A stretch of 64,000 bases of DNA from Myxococcales bacterium (GCA_016706225.1 JADJKB010000022.1:620001-684000), one strand, 5' to 3'. Counted from the first letter of the stretch, positions 25,065 to 34,517 are shown. Translations and numbers: made by a program. The notes: generated from the letters alone by a model not told the origin.

Positions 25065-25856
25065 TTGACCACCACGGTGCTGGCCGTCGACGACAGCAAG
25101 ACAATGCGCAAGGTGCTCGAGATCACATTCTCGGGCGACACATTCAAGGTTCTGCTCGCGGAGAACGCGCAGCAAGCTTTGGAGAAGATCCGGTCCGAGC
25201 GGCCGACCCTCGCGCTGATTGACGCAAACCTCGGCACAGCCGGCGGGGGCTACGAGCTGTGCGGGCAGATCAAGCGCGAGGCCCCTGGGGTCGGCGTGCT
25301 GATCCTGTCGAGCAAGCAGCAGCCCTACGACAAGACTCGGGGCGCCTCCGCGGGCGCCGACGAGTTCATGGACAAGCCGTTCGACACACAGCAGATGGTC
25401 GACAAAGCTGGCGCTTTGGCTCGGCGTCTTGCCGACGCACCGCCCGCGGCCGCCCGCTCTGCGCCCGCCGCGCAGGCGCCTGTAGTTCCGGTAGCGCCGA
25501 CCCCGTCGCCGCGTCCGCCCATGGTGCAGGCACGACCGGCAGCGCCCGCCATTGGTCTTGGAGCGCCCCGCCCCCACGTGCAGACTTTGATCGGCGGTCA
25601 GGCGGCCGCACCCGGCGCGGCGCCCGCACCTGCGCCCGCCGCGGCACCCCCGCCGGCGGCAACCGCCGCAGCCGTGGCGACCTCCGGCAACGGAGAGTTC
25701 GCTGAGCGTCTGGCCGGACTCGGACTCAGCAAAGATCAAGTCGACGGTGTGCTCGCGCTCTCGCGTGAGGTCGTCGAGCAGGTGGTGTGGGAGGTCGTCC
25801 CGCAGCTCGCCGAGACCTTGATCAAGGAAGAGATCCGCCGACTCACGGCGGAGTGA
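25065..25856 (+). CDS. Response regulator with Ala/Pro linker and short C-terminal domain
   Basis: The 263-residue protein starts at TTG, supported by GGGAGG about 6 bp upstream. Residues 1-125 are a receiver with intact chemistry: acidic pair in VLAVDDSKTMRKVL, phospho-acceptor Asp in LALIDANLG, Ser in ILILSSK-like LILSSKQQ, and Lys in FMDKPFD. A ~85-residue Ala/Pro linker follows, then a conserved-looking C-terminal module NGEFAERLAGLGLSKDQVDG and EVVEQVVWEVVPQLAETLIK. That helix pattern occurs in stand-alone regulators of deltaproteobacterial lineages. There is no DNA-binding or enzymatic domain and no kinase next to it. The output is probably protein binding. Confidence 0.88.
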   Translation: MTTTVLAVDDSKTMRKVLEITFSGDTFKVLLAENAQQALEKIRSERPTLALIDANLGTAGGGYELCGQIKREAPGVGVLILSSKQQPYDKTRGASAGADEFMDKPFDTQQMVDKAGALARRLADAPPAAARSAPAAQAPVVPVAPTPSPRPPMVQARPAAPAIGLGAPRPHVQTLIGGQAAAPGAAPAPAPAAAPPPAATAAAVATSGNGEFAERLAGLGLSKDQVDGVLALSREVVEQVVWEVVPQLAETLIKEEIRRLTAE

Positions 25857-25926
25857 CCATCGCGCTCAGACGCTGCGCGCAGTTTTCCCCTGACTCCGCC
25901 CGGGGCCTCGCGTACAGGGAGGGCCC

Positions 25927-27024
25927 ATGACGAACTCCGTGGCCGGCGTGGCCAGGAAGCTGTCGGTCCTCGACCGCTTTCTGACCCTCTGGATCTTCGC
26001 CGCGATGGCCGTGGGAGTGGGCCTGGGCTTCCTCGCGCCCGGATTCACCGCCGCCCTCGATCGGCTGAGCGTGGGGACGACGTCGCTCCCCATCGCGGCG
26101 GGCCTCATCTTGATGATGTACCCACCCCTGGCGAAGGTCCGTTACGAGGAGCTGGGGCAGGTCTTCCGCAACAAGCGCGTGCTCGGGTTGTCGCTGATCC
26201 AGAACTGGCTCATCGGACCGGTGCTGATGTTCGGCCTCGCCGTCGTGTTCCTGCGCGACAAACCCGAATACATGCTGGGCCTGATCCTGATCGGCCTCGC
26301 ACGTTGCATCGCGATGGTGATCGTCTGGAACGAGCTGGCGAAGGGCGACACCGAATACTGCGCGGGCCTGGTCGCCTTCAACTCGATCTTCCAGGTGCTG
26401 TTCTTCTCGGTCTACGCCTACTTCTTCGCCACGCTGTTGCCGACCTGGCTCGGTCTAGAGGGCGCCGTCGTCAACATCAGCATCGCAGACATCGCAAAGA
26501 GCGTCGGCATCTACCTGGGCGTGCCGTTCGCCGCCGGATTCGCCACGCGTCGCCTGCTGATCGGAGCCAAGGGGCGCGACTGGTACGAGGAACGCTTCGT
26601 GCCGAAGATCAGCCCGCTGACCTTGGTCTCCCTGCTCTTCACCATCGTCGTGATGTTCTCACTGAAGGGCGAGACCATCGTGCAGCTGCCCTTCGACGTG
26701 CTGCGCATCGCGGCGCCGCTGCTCATCTACTTCGTGGTGATGTTCGCGCTCTCGTTTTTCATGAGCAAACGCCTGGGAGCCAACTATCCGCAGTCGGCGA
26801 CGCTGTCGTTCACCGCCGCCTCGAACAACTTCGAGCTGTCCATCGCGGTCGCCATCGCCAGCTTCGGGATCCACAGCGGCGCGGCCTTCGCCGCGGTCAT
26901 CGGGCCGCTGGTCGAAGTTCCGGCGCTGATCGGCCTCGTGAACGTCGCGCTCTGGGCGCAGCGCCGCTTTTATCCCGAGGCGACGCCGCCGACCGGAGAC
27001 ACCAACGTTCCCGGAGCCGCATGA
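25927..27024 (+). CDS. acr3: Arsenite efflux transporter of the Acr3 family
   Basis: Acr3 exports arsenite across the inner membrane. The 365-residue protein has about ten membrane helices with the family's hallmark segments: FLTLWIFAAMAVGVGLGFLAP at the N-terminus, GLARCIAMVIVWNELAKGD with the essential Cys in helix 4, and FTAASNNFELSIAVAIASFG near the end. Its stop overlaps the start of arsC by ATGA, so pump and reductase are co-translated. No arsR repressor gene is adjacent. Identity is firm. Confidence 0.95.
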   Translation: MTNSVAGVARKLSVLDRFLTLWIFAAMAVGVGLGFLAPGFTAALDRLSVGTTSLPIAAGLILMMYPPLAKVRYEELGQVFRNKRVLGLSLIQNWLIGPVLMFGLAVVFLRDKPEYMLGLILIGLARCIAMVIVWNELAKGDTEYCAGLVAFNSIFQVLFFSVYAYFFATLLPTWLGLEGAVVNISIADIAKSVGIYLGVPFAAGFATRRLLIGAKGRDWYEERFVPKISPLTLVSLLFTIVVMFSLKGETIVQLPFDVLRIAAPLLIYFVVMFALSFFMSKRLGANYPQSATLSFTAASNNFELSIAVAIASFGIHSGAAFAAVIGPLVEVPALIGLVNVALWAQRRFYPEATPPTGDTNVPGAA

Positions 27025-27485
27025 AGCCGGGCCAAGTCGTCCTGTTCTTGTGTGTCGCCAACTCCGCTCGCAGCCAGATGGCCGAGGGTCTCGCGCGCAA
27101 ACACTTTGGTTCTTCCGTCGCCGTAGCGAGCGCGGGCAGCGCTCCTTCCCGGGTCAACCCCTACGCCATCGAGGTCATGCACGAGGTCGGAGTCGACCTC
27201 GGAACCCACACCTCGAAATCGGTCGAGAGCGTCGATCCGACCACGGTCGGTGTGGTCATCACGCTCTGCGCCGAGGAGGTGTGCCCCGCGTTCCTCGGCG
27301 AGGCACAGCGCCTGCACTGGCCCGTCGAGGATCCCGCCAGCTCGGATCCCCGACTTTCTCGGGACGAAATGCTGACGCGCTTCCGCACCGCCCGAGATCT
27401 GATCCAGGCGAAGCTCGCGGCGCTGTCGGCGCTCTTGGGCCAGCCCGCTGGTCCGGGTGACCGAGGTGAGTCAGAGACCCGCTAA
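27021..27485 (+). CDS. arsC: Arsenate reductase, low-molecular-weight phosphatase type
   Basis: ArsC reduces arsenate to arsenite for export by Acr3. From the ATG at 27021 it has 154 residues and begins with VVLFLCVANSARSQMAEGL, the P-loop C-x5-R of the LMW-phosphatase family (Cys11, Arg17) with the arsenate-reductase-type NSARS. TLCAEEVCPAF supplies the second Cys pair region, and HWPVEDPA follows, as in thioredoxin-coupled ArsC. The frame is open further upstream inside acr3, but the conserved start and ATGA overlap settle the start. The tail after residue 140 is not conserved. Confidence 0.95.
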   Translation: MKPGQVVLFLCVANSARSQMAEGLARKHFGSSVAVASAGSAPSRVNPYAIEVMHEVGVDLGTHTSKSVESVDPTTVGVVITLCAEEVCPAFLGEAQRLHWPVEDPASSDPRLSRDEMLTRFRTARDLIQAKLAALSALLGQPAGPGDRGESETR

Positions 27486-27527
27486 ACCTGGAACAGCCTC
27501 CCTCGCTCGGCTAATACTCCGATCCCC

Positions 27528-30344
27528 ATGAGCGAGCTGCCCAAGGCCTACGAACCTGCGGACGTGGAACCGCGCTGGTACGCATTCTGGCAAGAAGAAG
27601 GTGTCTTCCGCGCGAGCGTCGATCCGAAGGACGAACGGCCGACCTACGTGATTGCGCTGCCTCCGCCCAACGTCACGGGCTCGCTGCACATGGGCCACGC
27701 GCTGATGGGCACGCTCGAAGATGCGCTGATCCGCCACCAGCGCATGCTCGGCAAGAACACCCTCTGGCAACCGGGCATCGACCACGCGGGCATCGCCACT
27801 CAGACGGTCGTGGAGCGCCAGCTGCGCCGCGAGAACCTGAGCCGGCACGACCTGGGTCGCGAGAAGTTCGTCGAGCGTGTGTGGCAGTGGAAAGAACAGA
27901 GCGGCGGTCGCATCGTCGAACAGATGCGCGCGCTGGGCTGCTCGGCGGACTGGGAGCGCAGCAAGTTCACGATGGACCCGGACATGAGCCGGGCCGTCAA
28001 GGAGAGCTTCGTCCGGCTGTACGAGGACGGGCTCATCTACCGCGCCACGCGGCTCATCAACTGGTGCAGTGATTGCCGCACCGCGCTCAGCGATCTGGAG
28101 GTGGAGAACGAGGAGGCAACGGGCGAGCTTTACGAGTTTGCGTATCCGGTGGCCGACGCGGATCCCGCCGCTGGGGTGACCGAGCTGGTGGTTGCCACGA
28201 CGCGCCCCGAGACGATGCTGGGCGACACCGCCGTCGCGGTTCACCCGGACGACCCACGCTACAAACACCTGCACGGCAAGCAGCTGAAACACCCGTTCGT
28301 GGAGCGCGAGATCCCGGTCATCACCGACGCCATTCTGGTCGACATGGCCTTCGGCACCGGCGCCGTGAAGGTCACGCCGGCGCACGACTTCAACGATTTC
28401 GCCACCGGCAAACGCCATGGGCTTTCGGAGATCAGCATCCTGAACCTGGACGGCACGCTCAACGCAGAAGCGGGCGCGTTCCAGGGGCAGACGGTGAAGG
28501 TGTCGCGCAAGGCGGTGAAGGCCGCCCTCGCGGAAAAGGGACTCGAGCGCGGCACGAAGCCCCACGCGCTGATGCTGCCCCGCTGCCAGCGCTGCAACAC
28601 CGTGGTCGAGCCGATGATCAGCACGCAGTGGTTCGTGAAGACGAAGCCATTGGCGGACCCGGCCGTCGCTGCGGTGAGGGACGGGCGCACTCAGATCATC
28701 CCGGAGGAGTGGGCAAAGACCTACTTCCACTGGCTCGAGAACATCCAAGACTGGTGCATCTCGCGCCAGCTCTGGTGGGGGCATCAGATCCCCGCGTTCC
28801 ACTGCGAGTGCGGCCACGTGCTGGTGACGCGAGACGAACACCCGGCGGCGTGCCCCGCGTGTGGCAAGGCCGACCCAACTCGCGACGCCGATGTGCTCGA
28901 CACCTGGTTCTCCAGCGCGCTGTGGCCTTTCTCCACCCTCGGCTGGCCCGAAGACACGCTCGCCGTCCGCCGCTTCTACCCATCGAGCGACATGGAAACG
29001 GGCTACGACATCCTGTTCTTCTGGGTGGCCCGCATGATGATGATGGGGCTCTACTTCATGAAAGAGGTGCCCTTCCGGCGTGTGCTCTTGCACGGGCTCG
29101 TCGTCGACGAGACCGGCGACAAGATGAGCAAGGTCAAGGGCAACACCATCGACCCACTCGATCTGATCCACGGCTCCGCGTTCGAGAACGTGGTGCAAAA
29201 GGCGCTGCCCGGAGCGCCGGTGGCCGAGGCCCTGGCCAAGTTCCGCAGGGCCTATCCGTCCACGGCGCAGATGACCCAGGGTTTCCCGGCGTACGGCACC
29301 GACGCGCTCCGCCTGACCTTGTGCAGCTACTCACCCCAGGCCAAACGCATCGCCCTCTCCCCCAAGCGCATCGAGGGTTACCGGAATTTCTGCAACAAAC
29401 TCTACAACGCCGTGCGCTTCTCGCTGCCGAACATCGAGCTCGTCGAGCTTGCTGAAGCAGTGCCCGCGCCGAAGCTGTTGATGAACCGCTGGATCTTGTC
29501 GCGCCTGGCGGAGGCCGTCGAGAGTAGCGATAGAGGCATCGTAGACTTTCGTCTCGACGAGGGTTCGAGCGCCCTCTACCGCTTCGTGTGGGACGAGCTC
29601 TGCGCTTGGTTCCTCGAGGCGTGCAAGCCGGTCTTCCTCTCGGGCAGCGAAGACGAACAGACCGAGACCCGTCAGGTCCTCGCCCACACCATCGAGACCG
29701 TGCTGCGCGCGCTGCATCCGTACGCACCGTTCGTGACCGAAGAGCTGTGGCAGCGCGTGCCGCGACCCGGAAGCCGACCCAGATCCATTGCCCTCGCTCC
29801 TTACCCGAGCGCGAAGGACGGGCGCCCCGACGCCGAGGCCGAACGCTCGTTCGCCGCCGTCATGCGTGCCATCGGCGCCGCGCGCGCCGTGCGCAGTGAG
29901 CATGAAGTCCATCCCGGCGCGGCGGTCCCGTTGCGACTCGGTGCAGCCCCTGCCCTGGGCGAGCTGCTGTCCTCGGAGCAACGCCTGATCACGTTCCTGG
30001 TCAAGACCGAGGGGCCGCCGGTGATCGAACCGCTGGGCTCCCCGCGCCCAAGCGGCTCGGTGCTCACGGTTGCGGGTGAGGTGGAAGTGCTGGTGGGGCT
30101 TCTGGGTCTGGTCGACGCCGAGCACGAGCGCGATCGCATCGCGCGCTCGACCAAGAAGCTCGTGAAGGACATCGAGTCACTGGCCAAACGCCTGGAGAAC
30201 AAGAAGTTCCTCGACAACGCGCCGCCGGAGGTCGTGGTGGAGGCCCGCGAGCAGCTCGCCGCGCTCGAGCGCCAGAAGGCGCGCCTCGAAGAGGGGCTCT
30301 CGCTGGTCGAAGAGCTGAAGAAGGCGCCCGGCTCACCCAGCTGA
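27528..30344 (+). CDS. valS: Valyl-tRNA synthetase
   Basis: ValS charges tRNA-Val and edits Thr-tRNA-Val. At 938 residues it has normal length. Class I signatures are HMGH in PPPNVTGSLHMGHALMGTL (HIGH motif) and KMSKV in DETGDKMSKVKGN (KMSKS motif). The editing domain (~200-350) contains VVATTRPETMLGDTAVAVHP. A Cys-rich segment HCECGHVLV...CPACGK looks like a zinc knuckle. The anticodon-binding domain and a C-terminal coiled-coil arm (~870-935, RIARSTKKLVKDIESLAKRL) complete it. The arsC stop lies 42 bp upstream. A matching tRNA-Val(GAC) gene lies elsewhere in the window. Confidence 0.97.
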   Translation: MSELPKAYEPADVEPRWYAFWQEEGVFRASVDPKDERPTYVIALPPPNVTGSLHMGHALMGTLEDALIRHQRMLGKNTLWQPGIDHAGIATQTVVERQLRRENLSRHDLGREKFVERVWQWKEQSGGRIVEQMRALGCSADWERSKFTMDPDMSRAVKESFVRLYEDGLIYRATRLINWCSDCRTALSDLEVENEEATGELYEFAYPVADADPAAGVTELVVATTRPETMLGDTAVAVHPDDPRYKHLHGKQLKHPFVEREIPVITDAILVDMAFGTGAVKVTPAHDFNDFATGKRHGLSEISILNLDGTLNAEAGAFQGQTVKVSRKAVKAALAEKGLERGTKPHALMLPRCQRCNTVVEPMISTQWFVKTKPLADPAVAAVRDGRTQIIPEEWAKTYFHWLENIQDWCISRQLWWGHQIPAFHCECGHVLVTRDEHPAACPACGKADPTRDADVLDTWFSSALWPFSTLGWPEDTLAVRRFYPSSDMETGYDILFFWVARMMMMGLYFMKEVPFRRVLLHGLVVDETGDKMSKVKGNTIDPLDLIHGSAFENVVQKALPGAPVAEALAKFRRAYPSTAQMTQGFPAYGTDALRLTLCSYSPQAKRIALSPKRIEGYRNFCNKLYNAVRFSLPNIELVELAEAVPAPKLLMNRWILSRLAEAVESSDRGIVDFRLDEGSSALYRFVWDELCAWFLEACKPVFLSGSEDEQTETRQVLAHTIETVLRALHPYAPFVTEELWQRVPRPGSRPRSIALAPYPSAKDGRPDAEAERSFAAVMRAIGAARAVRSEHEVHPGAAVPLRLGAAPALGELLSSEQRLITFLVKTEGPPVIEPLGSPRPSGSVLTVAGEVEVLVGLLGLVDAEHERDRIARSTKKLVKDIESLAKRLENKKFLDNAPPEVVVEAREQLAALERQKARLEEGLSLVEELKKAPGSPS

Positions 30345-30355
30345 AGCGTTCGTAG

Positions 30356-30373
30356 TTCGCCCATTCGGGAGAA
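30356..30373. terminator. Hairpin between convergent valS and transporter gene (copy 2)
   Basis: Stem TTCGCCC / GGGAGAA with one mismatch and an ATTC loop, in the 36-bp gap between two convergent stops. The flank ACACGAGTCAGA continues into the stop codon of the transporter gene. It matches the element at 1035-1063 almost base for base, including its position relative to the stop of the minus-strand gene. Confidence 0.45.
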
Positions 30374-30380
30374 ACACGAG

Positions 30381-31847
30381 TCAGATCACGAAGCGCAGGT
30401 AGAAATACCCGTATGCCGTGAGGGTAATCGCGGCGAGCACGTCGAGCACGAGGCCCGTGCGCATCATCTGGGGCAGGCGCACGTATCCACTCCCGAAGAC
30501 GATGGCATTCGGCGGTGTGCCGGCGGGCAGCGCGAAATCACACGAGGCCGCCAGCGCACATACCGAGAGCACGGGCAGCGAGCGCGGGAGCACGTTCAGG
30601 AGCAGGTTTACGGTTGCGGTGTTCGAGGCAACGGCCGAGAGCGCGATCGTCACGGTGCTGGCCAGGCCAAGCTGCGCGAGCAGCGGCAACCGCGCGATGG
30701 GCTCGAGCTGCAGAGTGATGTAGTCGGAGAGGCCGCTGCCCTCGATCCCGGCGGCCATCGCAAAACTGCCGCCGAGCAGCAACAATGTCCCCCACGGCAC
30801 CCGAGCGAGCCCCGCTCGAGAGACGCTGCGACTCCCCACCAGCACCAGGGCGGCGGTCATCGCCACGGCGGCCTCGTAGTGTTTGCCGAGCAGCTTGAAG
30901 CCCGGGAAAAACCGGGAAAAAACCGGGAAGAGCCAGCCCCGCAGTGGGTCTCCGAACATCCACAGGAGCGCCGCCGCGACGAACACGGTCGCTACCAGCT
31001 TCTCCTGTTTGGACCACGGGCCGAGCCCGGCGATTTCCCGCTCCAGCACCTCGCGCCCCTGGGATTTTTCGGGCACGTGTCCCCGAGCGTTCAGCCAGAG
31101 CACCCACCAGATGATGGGAATGAACAACACGGTGAACGGCAACCCCACCAACATGTATTGCAGAAAGCTGATCTCGATCCCGAGCTTCTCCGACAGGAAC
31201 CCGGCGAAGATCGAGTTGGTGCCGGTCCCGATCTTGGTGCCGATACCACCAACGTTGGCAGCATAGGCAATCGACAGCATCAAGCTGGCTCCGAAGTCAC
31301 CGAGGCGCCTGCCTTCGTGGGCCTGCTCGAGCTGCCGCAAGAGCGCCATGCCGATCGGCACCATCATGACAGCCGTCGCCGTGTTCGAGATCCAGAGCGA
31401 CACGCTCGCCGTCGCCACCAACATACCAAGCAGCAAGCGCCTCGGCTCGGTGCCAATCGCGCGCATGATGTGCAGCGCGACCCGCCGATGCAGCCCCCAC
31501 TGCTCCATCGCTGCCCCGATGATCATGCCGCCGAGGAACAGAAGGATGTAGGCGTCGGTGAAGGGTTCGGCCGCGCCGAGTGTGTCCCCGACCGGACCAA
31601 GCCCGAAGACCCCGAAGATCGGGTAGAGAAGCAGCGGCAAGCAGGCGGTGGCCGCGATCGGCACGGCCTCGGTGAACCACCACAGAGCCATTAGCGCGGC
31701 GACGGCCGCCGCGTAGGCTGGCCGATGCCCGAGTCCGGGGATCCGATGCAGTCCCGACGGCACAAAGGCGATCAGCAAAAACGCGAGCGGGCCCACGCCA
31801 AGGCCAATGCGCCTCCAGATGAAAACGCCCTTTTCCTCCGCCGTCAC
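30381..31847 (-). CDS. DASS/SLC13-family anion:sodium symporter
   Basis: An inner-membrane transporter of ~488 residues with 11-12 predicted helices, likely importing di- or tricarboxylates or sulfate with sodium. Family features are the N-terminal LMALWWFTEAVPIAATACLP, the first SNT motif within SLWISNTATAVMMVPIGMAL, and the second as SAVASNTATVNLLLNVLP near the C-terminus. ALPAGTPPNAIVFGSGYV follows the latter, as in DASS proteins. I start at GTG 31847; a TTG at 31892 would overlap the divergent kinase gene and adds residues with no family match. The substrate cannot be deduced. Confidence 0.88.
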   Translation of the reverse strand: MTAEEKGVFIWRRIGLGVGPLAFLLIAFVPSGLHRIPGLGHRPAYAAAVAALMALWWFTEAVPIAATACLPLLLYPIFGVFGLGPVGDTLGAAEPFTDAYILLFLGGMIIGAAMEQWGLHRRVALHIMRAIGTEPRRLLLGMLVATASVSLWISNTATAVMMVPIGMALLRQLEQAHEGRRLGDFGASLMLSIAYAANVGGIGTKIGTGTNSIFAGFLSEKLGIEISFLQYMLVGLPFTVLFIPIIWWVLWLNARGHVPEKSQGREVLEREIAGLGPWSKQEKLVATVFVAAALLWMFGDPLRGWLFPVFSRFFPGFKLLGKHYEAAVAMTAALVLVGSRSVSRAGLARVPWGTLLLLGGSFAMAAGIEGSGLSDYITLQLEPIARLPLLAQLGLASTVTIALSAVASNTATVNLLLNVLPRSLPVLSVCALAASCDFALPAGTPPNAIVFGSGYVRLPQMMRTGLVLDVLAAITLTAYGYFYLRFVI

Positions 31848-31885
31848 GTGCGCGAACCTACCACGCGGATAAGAGCGAACCGCGC

Positions 31886-34084
31886 ATGTCAATCAGGCCC
31901 AAGACCAGCGTCCCCCCATCGTCCTCCGAGCTCGGTTCGAGCGGCAACCCGATCTTGGCCGAGCTGTCAGCGCTCGACCGCGACTGCTTCGCGCCATTCC
32001 TCGAGGAGCTCTGGGTCGACCCAGGCACGTTGATCGTACGCGAGGGCGAGCGGGATCGCGCCATGTACTTCGTACTGCACGGCACGGCTCGTATCAGCCG
32101 CGGTGGGCTCGACCTCGGAGAGACCGGGCAGGGTGGGCACTTCGGCGAGCTCGCGCTGATCGCCGATCGGCCGCGGGCCGCGACCATCACCGCGGCATCC
32201 CGGCTGCAGCTGGCCATGCTGACCTACGACCACTACCGGGACTTCACGGCGAAATTCCCGGAGCTCGCCCTCAGGGTCGTTCACGCCCTGGTCGGGGGTG
32301 TCGCCGCACGCCTGCTCGAAGTGACGGACAGCGTCGGGCTCCTGCTCCACGAACGCTCACTGCCTCGAAGGCTCAGCGTGGAAGTGAAGCTCCACGGCGA
32401 GACCCGGCGCGCCCCGACCGGCACACCACTCGGCAAGCTGTTGCCCGAGACCATCGACGGCCGACTGGTGGTGGCGGCGCTGGTGGATCGCAAGGCAAGC
32501 TCGCTGACCAGCCCGCTCTCGTCCGACTGCAGCCTGGAGCCGCTCACGGTGGATCACTGGGAGGGGCAGAGCATCTATCGCCGCAGCCAGGCCCTGGTGT
32601 TGCTCGAAGCGGCGCGTCGAATCAGCCCGGATCTCGACCTGCGCATGGGGCACTCGGTGGGGTTCGCGCAGCGGGTCACCGCCTCTGGGGCGAAGACGAC
32701 GAACCTGCCCGAGCTGGCGCAACAGCTCGAGGACCACATGCGCGAGCTGGTCGCGGAGGACGCGCCGTTGCGCGAAGAGTGGTGGACGGTCGACGAAGCC
32801 AAGGCGCATTTCGCGGCCGTTGGCTGGACCGACCTGGCGAACCTGCTGGATACCTGGCGAGAGCCCGCAGTGCCTCTGGTGAGCTGGGGCAAGGCCTACG
32901 CGGTGCGGCTCGGCGCCATGCTGCCGTCGACCGGCAAGCTGTCTTCGGACTTCCGTGTGCTCAACGACGACGGCGGGCTGCTCATGGTCTACGGCACACC
33001 CGCGGGGCCCGGCGAGCTCGCGCCACCGGGGGCCTCGGCTGGCTCCCGCTTGCGTTTCTCGGCGTCGCTGGTCGAACAGGCCCGGGCGGTCTCTCAGCAG
33101 GCCAGCACCATGACCCGCGATCAGGATCGCTGGCTCGAGACGCTGGGCATCACCAGCATTGGGGCCTTCAACGGCGCATGTATTCGCGGCGACGTCTCAC
33201 AGCTCATTCGTGTGAGCGAGGGCTTTCAAGAGAAACGCATCGGTCGCGTCGCTGACGACATCCTGGCTCGGGGTCGCGACGTCAAGGTGGTGTGTATTGC
33301 TGGGCCGTCTTCGTCCGGAAAGACCACCTTCATCAAGCGGCTGAAGGTGCAGCTCCAGGTCAACGGGATCAACCCGGTCGGGGTGTCCCTCGACGACTAC
33401 TACGTCGACCGCGAGGACACGCCGAAGGACGAAAAGGGCGACTACGACTACGAAGCCTTCGAAGCGCTGCGCGTGGACTTGCTCGGGGAGCACACCGCGC
33501 GCCTCTTGAACGGCGACACCGTGCGCACGGCGCACTACGAGTTCGCGACCGGGGTCAGCCAGCCGGAGGGCGGCGCACCGATCACCTTGGGTGAACGCGA
33601 CATCCTGATGCTGGAGGGCATTCACGGGCTAAATCCGCAGCTTTTGTCCCGGCTTCCCGCCAGCAGCGTCTACCGTGTGTTCGCCTGCCCGCTGGTCCAG
33701 CTGCCCTTTGATCGGCTCACGCGGGTGCACGCGAGCGACGTGCGCCTGCTGCGTCGCATCGTGCGCGATCGTCACTCGCGGGGCGCCACCGCCGCCATGA
33801 ACATCATGCGCTGGCCGAGCGTGCGCGCCGGTGAGCGCAAACACATCTTCCCCTTCCAGCACCACGCAGACTCGGTCTTCGATTCGTCTCTGGTGTACGA
33901 GCTCAGCGTGCTCAAGGTCTTCGCCGAGCGTTACCTGCTGGAGGTTCCCCAGTCGGATCAGGCGTACACGACCGCCTTTCGGCTGCTCGGGTTACTCGAC
34001 CGCTTCGTGACGATCTACCCGGACCACGTCCCGCCGACCTCCATTCTGAGGGAGTTCATCGGTGGCAGCGGGTTCGAATACTGA
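31886..34084 (+). CDS. cNMP-binding / ThrRS-N-like / uridine-kinase fusion protein
   Basis: A 732-residue cytoplasmic protein with three parts. Residues ~20-150 are a cyclic-nucleotide-binding domain (GTLIVREGERDRAMYFVLHG, GGHFGELALIADRPRAATI). Residues ~155-215 resemble a TGS domain (VEVKLHGETRRAPTGTPLGK, VAALVDRKASSL), followed to ~425 by a region like the ThrRS second additional domain. Residues ~465-732 are a uridine-kinase-type P-loop domain: Walker A GPSSSGKTT (473-481), VSLDDYYVDREDTPKDE, HYEFATGVSQPEGG and LMLEGIHGLNPQLL. A TGS/ThrRS-like plus kinase architecture is known in bacterial nucleoside kinases; the N-terminal cNMP sensor is the unusual addition. Divergent from the transporter gene (38-bp gap). 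Confidence 0.9.
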   Translation: MSIRPKTSVPPSSSELGSSGNPILAELSALDRDCFAPFLEELWVDPGTLIVREGERDRAMYFVLHGTARISRGGLDLGETGQGGHFGELALIADRPRAATITAASRLQLAMLTYDHYRDFTAKFPELALRVVHALVGGVAARLLEVTDSVGLLLHERSLPRRLSVEVKLHGETRRAPTGTPLGKLLPETIDGRLVVAALVDRKASSLTSPLSSDCSLEPLTVDHWEGQSIYRRSQALVLLEAARRISPDLDLRMGHSVGFAQRVTASGAKTTNLPELAQQLEDHMRELVAEDAPLREEWWTVDEAKAHFAAVGWTDLANLLDTWREPAVPLVSWGKAYAVRLGAMLPSTGKLSSDFRVLNDDGGLLMVYGTPAGPGELAPPGASAGSRLRFSASLVEQARAVSQQASTMTRDQDRWLETLGITSIGAFNGACIRGDVSQLIRVSEGFQEKRIGRVADDILARGRDVKVVCIAGPSSSGKTTFIKRLKVQLQVNGINPVGVSLDDYYVDREDTPKDEKGDYDYEAFEALRVDLLGEHTARLLNGDTVRTAHYEFATGVSQPEGGAPITLGERDILMLEGIHGLNPQLLSRLPASSVYRVFACPLVQLPFDRLTRVHASDVRLLRRIVRDRHSRGATAAMNIMRWPSVRAGERKHIFPFQHHADSVFDSSLVYELSVLKVFAERYLLEVPQSDQAYTTAFRLLGLLDRFVTIYPDHVPPTSILREFIGGSGFEY

Positions 34085-34104
34085 CGCCGCCTGCGGCCGC
34101 AAAG

Positions 34105-34446
34105 TCACGCTGCGGTGAAGAGCTGATAGGTCTCACGCAACTCGACCAGTCGGCGCTCGCTGACCTCGCGATCGAACTCGACGGCGATCAGCCGGGACAA
34201 CCAGTCTCCGGTCGGATCGCGATCGATGCGCACGACCGTAGCCGGCAGCTCGAACTGCGGACCGTCACCGCGTGTCCTGAAGCGCAGCCGAACACGCTGA
34301 CCCACCGTGTACCGGCTGGGAGTGCCCATCAGCACACCGCACTGGCTCACGTTGCGTACGACGCCAACTCGGCCGGGTTTGGCAGGGCTCTCGATGGCGA
34401 CAGGGAACCGAACCGGGTGACGGAGGTGTCGGCGACTGTGCGTCAT
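34105..34446 (-). CDS. PilZ-domain protein (c-di-GMP receptor candidate)
   Basis: A 113-residue single-domain protein from ATG 34446. It shows the PilZ arginine motif region RRHLRHPVRFPVAIE and the second motif NVSQCGVLM (D/NxSxxG class), followed by beta-strands RVRLRFRT and PATVVRIDRD. The RxxxR spacing here is RRHLR, so c-di-GMP binding is plausible but should not be assumed. Starting 13 codons earlier is possible but adds residues without PilZ similarity. Convergent to the kinase fusion with a 20-bp gap. Confidence 0.85.
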   Translation of the reverse strand: MTHSRRHLRHPVRFPVAIESPAKPGRVGVVRNVSQCGVLMGTPSRYTVGQRVRLRFRTRGDGPQFELPATVVRIDRDPTGDWLSRLIAVEFDREVSERRLVELRETYQLFTAA

Positions 34447-34517
34447 AAGCGCACAATGTAGGACAAGGTGGTTTCTTGCAAGCAAATTCTCATCGACTGC
34501 AATTCTGGGGGGTAAGC

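Noticed and set aside
31740..31892. TTG 31892 as start of the DASS transporter
   Set aside because: It would overlap the divergent kinase gene and adds a stretch without hydrophobic or family character; GTG 31847 fits better.
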